From contig JBANSL010000016.1 in the NCBI GenBank assembly GCA_037127255.1, positions 8,248,501 to 8,312,500 of the forward strand: a DNA stretch of 64,000 bases. The letters are read 5' to 3'. This document shows positions 55,691 to 64,000 of the stretch, one piece after another (position 1 is the stretch's first letter; every line of letters begins with the position of its first letter). Made by a program: the position numbers and the translations under genes. This DNA is from Persicaria tinctoria (taxonomy: Eukaryota; Streptophyta; Magnoliopsida; Caryophyllales; Polygonaceae). The notes beneath the pieces are model-generated. The model saw only the letters and a list, made by a program, of their open reading frames with translations. It had not been told where the DNA came from and made no database searches.

Positions 55691-55865
55691 TGTAGGATTG
55701 TAAAGTTGATGTAAATTTCTTGAGACTTCCGTTCATTGATAAACATATATATAGATTATAAAGGTATTTGGGCCTTATTGGGCTTTGAGCCCACTATACA
55801 TGAAGAGACTTATGTAATCTATCAAACCCCGGCAGTCGAAACTGAAGGGGGCCGTACAGTGAGAA

Positions 55866-58800
55866 TCAATCGAAAATCAATGAACAATTGTCTAGGTAAA
55901 CCCTTGGTGAATATATCAGCGTACTGATAAGAGGACGGGATATGTAGAACGCGGACATGCCCAATAGCAACCTTGTCCCTGACGAAGTGGAGATCAAGCT
56001 CAATGTGCTTCGTGCGTTGATGCTGGACAGGGTTGCTAGCCAGATAGACGGCGGAGACGTTGTCAGTGTAGACGAGAGTGGCCTTCTGAAGAGGGCAACG
56101 GAGCTCAAGCAGGAGATTGCGGAGCCAAAATCACTCGGAGACAACGTTGGCAACATCCATGTATTCGGCCTCAGCGCTGGAGCGAGACACGACGAACTGA
56201 CGCTTGGCTGCACACAACACAAGGGTGTGTCGTTGAGGAAGACACAGTAACCAGACGTGGAGCGACGTATGTCAGGACAACCTCCCCAATCCGCATCAGT
56301 GTAAGCAACAAGATCAAGCTTAGAGGAATGAGTGATCGTGGTGCCGAGCTCGAGAGTGCCGCTGATGTACCGGATGATCCGCTTCAAGGCCTGAAAGTGG
56401 GGTTCCCTGGGTGCATGCATGAACAAGCAGATCTGCGTAACTGATATCAGGTCTGGTTAAGGTGAGATACTGAAGTGCACCAGCGAGGCTCCTGTATAAC
56501 GTCGGATCATCAACTAAAGAGTCAGAATGAGCACTGAGCTTGTTGGATGTATCGACAGGGGTGGAAAAAGGATTACAGTTACCCATCTTGGCACGAGCAA
56601 CAATCTCAGCAGCATACTTACTATGAGAGAGAAACAAGCCAGACGCATGACGCTGAACAACAACTCCCAAGAAGTAGGACAACTGACCCAGATCAGACAT
56701 GGCGAACTCCGCACTCAACTGCGAAATAATAGACGTCCGAAGAGCATCAAAAGAGGCGGTGAGAATGATGTCGTCGACATAGAGTAACAGGAAGGCCAAG
56801 TCTGAGCCTTTGCGATAGATAAACAGAGACGTATCTGAATGACTGCCAATGAAACCCAATCGTAGCAGATGAGAAGCAAAGCGCTGGAACCAAGCCCGTG
56901 GAGCCTGTTTCAGACCATACAGAGAGCGCTTGAGGAGACAGACATGCTTTGGACGATCAACATCAGCAAACCCCGGTGGCTGGAACATGTAGACTGTCTC
57001 GTTCAGATGGCTATGCAAAAAGGCGTTCTTAACATCTAACTGATGGATGGCCCAATTGCGTGACAAAGCTAGACTCAAGACCACTCGAATAGTGGCAGGC
57101 TTGACCACAGGGATGAACGTCTCATCACAATCAATACCTGCCTGCTGAGACCGACCGTTGACCACAAGACGGGCTTTGTAGCGCTCCAACGTCCCATCAG
57201 AGTGGAACTTGTGACGGAAGAGCCACATACAGCGAATGACGTTCGCCTCAGGAGGGCGAGAGACAAGAACCCAAGTACCATTCTTTGTAAGGGCCCTGTA
57301 TTCGTCGAGCTTAGCCGTCTACCAATTCGGGTCGAGGAGGGCTGTTTTGTGGGAGGTGGGAATGGGGGAAAGGGAAGTCGAGGTGGAGGCAGGGGGAATG
57401 GGAGCCGGGAGGGACGGAGGTAGGGAAGGCAGAAGCTGCAGGCAATGCGGCGGGCGCTGATGAATGGTTTTTTAGTCGCGTTAACCGTATCAAAATAAAA
57501 CTCAAACCTACAAACTAGTATAGCAAGTAAGTAAGAGGTCGATCCCACAGAGAATCAAGTTATTCCTAAGTTAAGTTTATTTACCAATTAGTATCAAACG
57601 GGGGGTTTTGAGTGATTTTTTAGTGATTGAAATAAGAAAGAAAACAAAATAAACTATAAACAAATCAATGGAGATAACGATTAATAAAATAGTTTCATCT
57701 ACAAATATTCACTTTATTTGGTTGAATTGACATTGTAACTTCCTCTTGTCCTTTTAGGTTTCCTATGAATGCCCTTGTCCCGACCTAATATAGTTACTAG
57801 TCCAACCAGTCCTAGAAACCCTTATCAATCGAACAATCCCTAAAGAAGGATTTTAACAACACATCCAACTTCATACTCGTTCAATTAGTTAAACCAGCCC
57901 TAAAGGAATAAGTTTGTCACTTGGGTTAAGGTTCACAACCAGGAATCTACAAAACCCTAGCAATTGAATTGATTCTAACTAGTTGTGCGGGCTAGATAGA
58001 ATAAAACAATAGACAATCAAACACAAAGAAGTCGAAACATTCAAATATAGAAAATAAGGAACAAGATTCAGAAACTCACAATCAATCCAAGCAAAGCTTC
58101 AAATTGTAGACGAAACGGGAGAGTTTAGATCTCCATAAAACTAAAACAAAAGACTAAGATGTAGTAGGCCGTATCACGTATCGGCCTCCTCTGCTTTGCC
58201 GTAGGAATGAATGTATATATAATATAATGAAACTATCCTAATCTATCCTAAATAATATATAATAATAATATATCTATCTAATATTCAATCTAACTAAACT
58301 ATCTATCTTTTTATTACGGAGTATACTAAAGCAAAGTAATACGGAGTACATCGCAGCACTAAAGACGGTCAACCAAACACGTACGTCCGAACTCGAATTG
58401 CACCGGCTTGAAAGCTTGACTGCTCCATCGATCCGAACCGGTTCGTATTGTCCTCCAATTTATAAAATCCTCTCATAAATTATCATCAATCTCCGAATTC
58501 ATACGATTCAGTCTTAAAATACCTGAAATATATATAAAAGCACTCGTGTAGACTCCGAAAAACAAATAATACAAATTAACTATAAAATATATAAAATGCT
58601 CTAAATTAATATGCAAACCTATACTTAAAACATGACTAAAATATACTCTATCAGGCGCAGCATGCCCGCCGCTGGTTGATTGGCCGCCGCCAGTAGGTGG
58701 GGCGAGGGTGTGGGGGTGGGATTTTGATGGGGCATCAGTTCTTAGTGATGGGAAGATGGCGCGGATGTATGGTTTTGGTTGGCGGGGCGATGTGTGGTGG

Positions 58801-60521
58801 TCATAGAGACGATCTGTCGGGGTCGGAAGACACCGGAGACGCTGCGGGTGTGTGGTCTTGTGGTAAGGGGTGGTGGTGGTGGTGGAGGGGGAGAGGTAGG
58901 AGCACCGGGAGAGCTCTAGGGAAGAAAAAAACGAGGGAATGATGACTCTGACTCTGACTGAGACACATGAGGTGTGGAAGAGGGAAGAGGAGGAGGAGAA
59001 AAGGGAAAGTGAGACTCATCAAACGTGACATGACGGGACACAATAAGCTTATGGGTCGTGATATCGAGGCAAAGGTAACCGCGATGATCAGACGGATAGC
59101 CTAGGAAGACACATGGAGTGGAGCACGGGTGAAGCTTGTGTGGGGCGGTGGAGGACTGGTTTGGGAAACACAAGCACTCGAATGTGCGAAGGTGATCATA
59201 CCTAGGCATGGTGTAATAAAGGGCCTGAGCTGGCGAGCGATGGTGTAGGTTAGTGGATGGGAGAATGTTTAGGAGATAACATGTGGTGGATAAGGCGTGA
59301 GGCCAATAGGGAAGGGGAATAGATGCGTGGAAGAGGAGAGAGCGCATCATGTTGATAGGGGCAAGACAAGCGATAGAAGATCCCATTTGTGGCAAAGAAA
59401 GAGTGAAAGTCTTTGTTGTCAAATTCACGGCCATTATCACATTGGAAACATTTGATGGATGTGTGAAACTGTGTTTTGATGTAGGCATGGAATCTGGCAA
59501 AGACAGGAAACACTTGAGACTTGAAATGCAACGGGAAGACCCATAAGAAATGCGTGTAATAATCAAGAAACAAGAGGTAGTACTTGTGACCCTCCTTGCT
59601 AGGCACATGAGAGGTCCAAATGTCACTATGAATGATATCAAAGGGAGCAAGGGTAGAGGTCAAAGACTGTTGGAACGACAGTCTGGCATGTTTGCCTAGT
59701 TGGCAAGAAGAGCATAAACCAGAGTGTGGCTCTTTAGTACAGGTGACAAGACTCTGGGAACGTAGGACATCTAGAACGGCAGCACTGGGATGACCCAGGC
59801 GTGCATGCCACAAGCTGGACGACGATGCCGAGAGGGCGACCGGGCACGACTCACGGGACGCAGGGGGTGGTGTAACCGGGTAGAGCTCCCCGGTGCTGTT
59901 ACATCTCATGCGGGTAACCCCCGTAGTAAGATCGGTCACAGAGAAACCATTGGGATCAAACGTAAGGGAAACGTTGTTGTCAGTAGTGAACTGACGGACA
60001 GAGATAAGGTTTTTGACAATCTTTGGGGCAATGAGGACATTGTTGAGGTGTAGTGGGTGTGTTGGGGTCTGTAATTTGGCGTGGCCAATTCCCGAAGTAG
60101 CAAGACGACCATCATTTCCGACGATAATAGAGTGTGCAGGGCCCTTAAAGGAAATAGATCAGAGGTTACCTGAGGAGTTCATCATGTGGGAGGTGGCACC
60201 AGTGTCCATGTACCAAGAAGAGTCTGAAGATGTCGGCTGCATAGAGGAGAAGGCATGATGCCCATCCGGCGGAACAAAGCCTTGATCAAACGATATCAGA
60301 TAGGCCTGAGGTAGCAGGGCAGGAGAGTCGGAGTGTAGCCAATGAGGGTTGAAGCCAGACACCGGGGACCATCGAGGGGCGGTGGTCAAAGGAGGAGGGT
60401 TGCGAGTGATGCGGCGGCCGCCGCAGACGTCGATGTTGCGGCCACGACCGCGGGCGCAACATATGAGGTCCGACATAATTTTTTTTTGATGCATATGGGG
60501 GACGGGAGTAGCGGCTGGCAA
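55866..60521 (-). pseudogene. Copia pol remnants (protease, integrase, RT, RNase H)
   Basis: Read right to left: protease motif SSWYMDTGATSHMMNSSG (about 60160-60215); GAG-pre-integrase LWHARLGHPSAAV (about 59800); integrase HSDIWTSHVP (about 59620) and QCDNGREFDN (about 59440), with the NGKAER block containing the third catalytic residue lost at a frameshift near 59340; a Pro-rich linker; the solo LTR; RT with KARLVVNGRSQQ (about 57170), NAFLHSHLNE (about 57010) and YVDDIILTA (about 56770); RNase H with YTDADWGGCPD (about 56290) and further frame breaks. Not functional. Confidence 0.85.
57458..58653 (-). mobile_element. Solo LTR nested in the copia element (1196 bp)
   Basis: Plus-strand ends TGATGAATGG and ACTCTATCA, flanked by the perfect TSD GGCGC (57453-57457 and 58654-58658). 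It contains TTCTCTGTGGGATCGACC (minus strand), a motif common near the end of plant LTRs, probably gypsy type. It shares this and neighbouring blocks with the solo LTR at 61500-63090. No internal region, so it arose by LTR-LTR recombination. Confidence 0.85.
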
Positions 60522-61499
60522 GAGTTGCGAGGAGGGAGAGGAGGCGGGGTGCCGTGGATCTGGGCGGAGAGGCGATGGAGGGAGGTGGGTTGCGAGGTTT
60601 CAGCGAGAGGGCTGATCTGGCGGTGCCGGATCTGAGGAAGAAGAAGGTCGGATCTGGTGAAGAGGATGACGGCGACGGCGAGTCGGAGGGAGAAGAAGAC
60701 CGGTGAGACGGGAGGATCAATTTAGGGTTCCGTTAGGAAGAAAATGTTGTGATACCATGTAGGATTGTAGAATTGATGTAAAGTCCTCCTTAAGGGTTTC
60801 CATTCATTGATAAACATATATATAGATTACAAAGGTATTTTGGCCTTATTGGACTTTGAGCCCACTATACATGAGGAGACCTATGTAATCTATCAAATAG
60901 CAATGGAACTTTAACAAATTTTACCTCGCGATCGAAGTAGTTTAAAAAGAAATAGAAAAATATTTAGGCCAGACAAGTTAGTTTAAAAAACAAAACGCGT
61001 TGTGGGCAATTCCCCTGGGTGATGTTTGGCCTCCTCTCGTCGGATCCTCCGTGTTGGAATCCCCCCGCACCACCTGCTCCTCTTCCACCCTTCTCGGAGT
61101 CCGTTCGGATTTCGTTCTGGGAGGCTGCAAATCTGTACCTAACGGCACCACCTTTGTGGATTTCCGCCTCCTCGATCCGTCAGGTTTCTGCTCCATCCCT
61201 TCTCCTTCTCCTCTATCCTCTGGATGGTTTGGTTTGGATCCGTCAGTTTCCTCCCGTCTGCCCTGGTCAACCCCTCTGCTTGCTGGTCAATCTGCCACCG
61301 ACTCTCTTGGTCGGCCTCTCCTGCTGGCGTTGGTGGTTGTTGTCCTCCATGGATAATATGTCTTTCGATGGGTGTGCCCTCAACCCGAATTTTTTGCTTT
61401 GGGCCCAAGGCTTGCTCTTTGGCCCAAAGCAGCTCAAGAATTAAAGAAAGGGTTTGAACAAATTTCCGAAAGGGTCTTATCTTATCCCTATTCGGTTAT

Positions 61500-63090
61500 T
61501 GATAGCACGCATTTAGTTAGGCATATTAGGATGCATTTAGCCTGATTTAGATGTGCATAACATATAGTTTAAGCTAGATTTGCATTTATACTTGTGTTGT
61601 TGGTGGAGTCGGAATCTACACGCTTTTATGAATTATTTCAGATATATGTGGATCCGACGAGGAATGAGGAAGCTCATGGATGAAGGAAGAGTGAAGAGGA
61701 GGAGGAAAAGTGAAGATCTCGGGAGCGGAATCGAAGTTAGAGAGCCGAAGTGAAGAACAAGTCAGCATAAGTTGTCGCCAGACATGCTGAACTTGTTTCG
61801 CACTTTCTGGAAGCCTCGGTGGTCCGATTGACTATTATAAGCATGCGTTGGAAAGCTCTTTCCGAGATCTACAACTTTCATGTTGACATCAAGAACAGAT
61901 TTGAAACGGAAAAATCGTCATGAATAGTAAAAGCCGCCTCGCGGCCTATGCAGAAATGCTGACTCTACTGAACAAACTTTTTATCCACTTAATTAGGTTT
62001 TTAGAATTATTATTTGGCCGACTCTTTTGAGGCTTTTTAAAGGCGTTTTAGGGTTTTATTTTAAGAATCTAATTCTTTAGTTTATGAACTCAGAGATTAT
62101 CAATTGAGAGAACCCTAGAGGGGAGCCTCCATGGTCATGAAGTGCTAAACTCTTCCGTTTCGTCTATGGATTGAAGCTTTGGTTTGATAAAGTTGTGAGA
62201 TTCCTATTCTTGTTCTATTCCTATTGATCCGTATTGATTCTCTTGCGATTATTGTTGATTTCTTCTAGTCCGTACAACTAGTTGAGATTATTGTTGTGAT
62301 TTTGTAGATTCCTCGTAGCGAACCTTAATCCATAGTAGCAATCATGCATTTTTAGGACTCGTAGTCAGTGGCGGATGCTTATGTATTGGTGGGGATGCTC
62401 AAGCATCCCCCCCAAAAAATAATTTGTTTTTTAGTGTTAATTTCTTAATTTTTTCGGTCAAGCATCCCCAACTCAGGAAAAAAATTACAAAAGAATTTTT
62501 TTTTTACCTTTAAGAATTCTCGGAATGATGAAAAATTTACCTTCAAGTATCCCCGGAATGGCGGTCCAGGATCCGCCCCTGCTCGTAGGACTAAACTGGT
62601 GTGTAGAGAATCAATTATATGTTAAATGCTGACTCGTAGCTTGGTAGCTTGGTGTTGCATGTATCCTTGTTAATCCTTAATCTTAATGCTACTATTAGGT
62701 TAAATCTTGACCGTGTTAGGGTTATCTAATTAGTAAGGGTTACTAGGACTCGTAGGACTAGTAATTTACACAATATCAGGATAGGAACAATAATAGGATG
62801 AAAAGAGAACTTGAAGAAGAATCGATGATCAATCAACCAAACTAAAGTGGATATTTGTAGATGAAACTAGTCCTTTAATTATTATCTCCATTAACTTGTT
62901 TATAGTTTATTTTATTTTCTTTCTTATTTTCACCACTCAAAAACCCCCGTTTTCTATTAATTGGTAAATAAACTTAACTTAAGAATAACTTGATTCTCTG
63001 TGGGATCGACTCGTACTTATCACACTACATTAGTTAAGGTAAGTTCGAATTTATTTTGATACGGTTTACGCGACTAAAAACCGTCTATCA
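61500..63090 (+). mobile_element. Solo LTR (1591 bp) with 5-bp TSD
   Basis: Starts TGATAGCACGCATTTAG, ends AACCGTCTATCA, flanked by the perfect TSD GTTAT (61495-61499 and 63091-63095). Near its end lies TTGATTCTCTGTGGGATCGA, as in the solo LTR at 57458-58653 (opposite strand). It includes a 216-bp hAT-like MITE. Confidence 0.85.
62366..62581. mobile_element. hAT-like MITE inside the solo LTR (216 bp)
   Basis: Starts CAGTGGCGGATGC and ends GGATCCGCCCCTG. Flanks CTCGTAGT (62358-62365) and CTCGTAGG (62582-62589) match 7 of 8, the hAT TSD size. It also contains AAGCATCCCC arms. Confidence 0.75.
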
Positions 63091-63480
63091 GTTATCTTTT
63101 TTCCGTTTGGGGCTGAACAAAATCCTTCATTTCCTAATTCCCACTAGGGCTTGAGTCAAACATATTATTAAATTAGTAATAATTTCTGGGTGCTTTCTGC
63201 TCGGGCTGTTTTCGGCTTCATTTGGTTTGACGTGGCAGTCTTTGGCTTTGTTGGGGTTCTGGCAATCGGAGTCGAGATTCGCTGGGATCGTGGTGGTGTG
63301 TACATGGCGACTCTGTGTATGGATAGATTCCTTGGAGGTTCATCTTCACTATCTACGTCCCCAACTTTCTAGCTTTATGTTTGTTGTGTTTTATCTTTCG
63401 TTGTTGTATAACCTGTTCTTTTGCATTGATTATGTATTTGTTATATTTTGATGGTATATCGTCTTGTCGGCCCCTAGCGT

Positions 63481-64000
63481 TCCAAACATGTCCGAACTTA
63501 AATCTATATCTATATCTATATTTTAACTCTTAATTTAGAAGAGTTTATGCTGAGGTGTCAACATTAGAGAGATTTTATGGGTTTTGACCAATTATAATTT
63601 TTTTTTCTCTTTAATCTTTTTTTTTAATTCTCATTTTTTCTTCTTTTTCTTTTAATTTTTTTTTCCTTTAATCTTACTAACTATTGAGCTTAATTCAAAA
63701 CATTGAATTCAATCTAATATAACTATTGGGCTTAACTCAAATTCATTTACTAACTATCTATATCTATATACTGTATTAATTTATGTCACATGTCCTCTCC
63801 ATGTTCAAAGTTATTTGTGAAAATATTATTTACATAATATCATTTTATTATGGTAACTATATTTTCTAATATTATTTTTTTTAAAAATATTATAATATTA
63901 ATCACCCAATATTATTTGATTTTACTTTTTTTTTTACCAATGGGATTAATTCAAAACTTTTATCTTTTACTATTCATTATTTAATTTTCTCTTTATCTCT
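63481..64000. other. AT-rich window end, possible Helitron 5' end
   Basis: TCTATATCTATATTTTAACT (from about 63510) followed by TTTATGCTGAGGTGTCA resembles a plant Helitron 5' terminus. The 3' end would lie outside the window. No gene. Confidence 0.35.

Larger units (their letters stand above)
55691..60895 (-). mobile_element. Ty1/copia element with short LTRs, gag-deleted, hosting a solo LTR
   Basis: LTRs 55691-55824 and 60758-60895 (134 and 138 bp; plus-strand TGTAGGATTG...TAATCTATCA) are flanked by the perfect TSD AATAG (55686-55690 and 60896-60900). On the minus strand the primer-binding site TGGTATCA follows the 5' LTR directly. Without the nested solo LTR the element is about 4.0 kb, short for copia: most of gag is missing between the leader (about 60720) and the protease (about 60200). 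It is the same family as 1-217 and 43673-43851. Confidence 0.9.
60980..63480 (+). mobile_element. Poly(A) retroelement family copy G, split by a solo LTR
   Basis: The left part (about 60980-61499) has the GC-rich body and AAAGGGTTTGAAC / CCGAAAGGGTC repeats typical of copies A and D. The right part (63091 to about 63480) has CTTGAGTCAAAC, GGAGTCGAGATTCGCTGGG, CCTTGGAGGTTCATCTTCACT and ends with (TCTATA)n instead of poly(A). Removing the solo LTR and one GTTAT joins them. No TSD for the outer element was recognised. Confidence 0.65.

Noticed and set aside
1..64000. CRISPR arrays, operons or bacterial features
   Set aside because: No regularly spaced repeats or prokaryotic gene organisation; intron-bearing genes and plant TEs show eukaryotic nuclear DNA.

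Overview
This is a eudicot-type plant nuclear sequence. It is AT-rich, its genes have many GT-AG introns, and its protein families are plant ones. Most of it is transposable-element (TE) DNA, and many insertions can be dated relative to one another because target-site duplications (TSDs) survive. The species cannot be read from the sequence.

Apparently intact host genes: a 66-residue cysteine-rich zinc-ribbon-like protein (25888-26088, +); two paralogous, directly repeated four-exon group-E-like bZIP genes (34595-35796 and 41842-42671, both +); a 13-coding-exon AATF/Che-1/BFR2 ribosome-biogenesis factor gene (47867-54208, +); and a secreted glycine-rich protein (54774-55289, -). Decayed genes: an LRR receptor-like protein (4805-7134, -) and two RNase H-like domains (262-713 + and 7970-8876 -).

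Layout. 1-9.7 kb: a copia LTR end, an RNase H relic, three insertions of one GC-rich poly(A)-tailed repeat family with 10-15 bp TSDs, the LRR pseudogene and a MITE-split RNase H relic. 9.72-23.81 kb: one LTR retrotransposon (LTRs 9722-10163 and 23328-23811, TSD CCTCA) that contains a Helitron (12111-14354) with an RPA-like gene fragment and a 6.25-kb CACTA transposon (14653-20902, TSD TGT). The CACTA element carries exon fragments of an ENTH/epsin gene and a GPI ethanolamine-phosphate transferase gene. 24-33.5 kb: MITEs, the zinc-ribbon gene, a young copia element (27296-32284) and a LINE ORF2 relic. 34-43 kb: the bZIP pair with TEs between them. 43-47.5 kb: retroelement fragments, Mutator-like TIR elements and a CGAGCT-rich element. 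47.5-55.4 kb: the AATF and glycine-rich protein genes. 55.7-63.5 kb: a minus-strand copia with a nested solo LTR, then a GC-rich repeat copy split by a second solo LTR that itself contains a hAT-like MITE.

The strongest candidates for something undescribed are the gene-fragment-bearing (Pack-type) CACTA element and the short non-autonomous LINE-like family.
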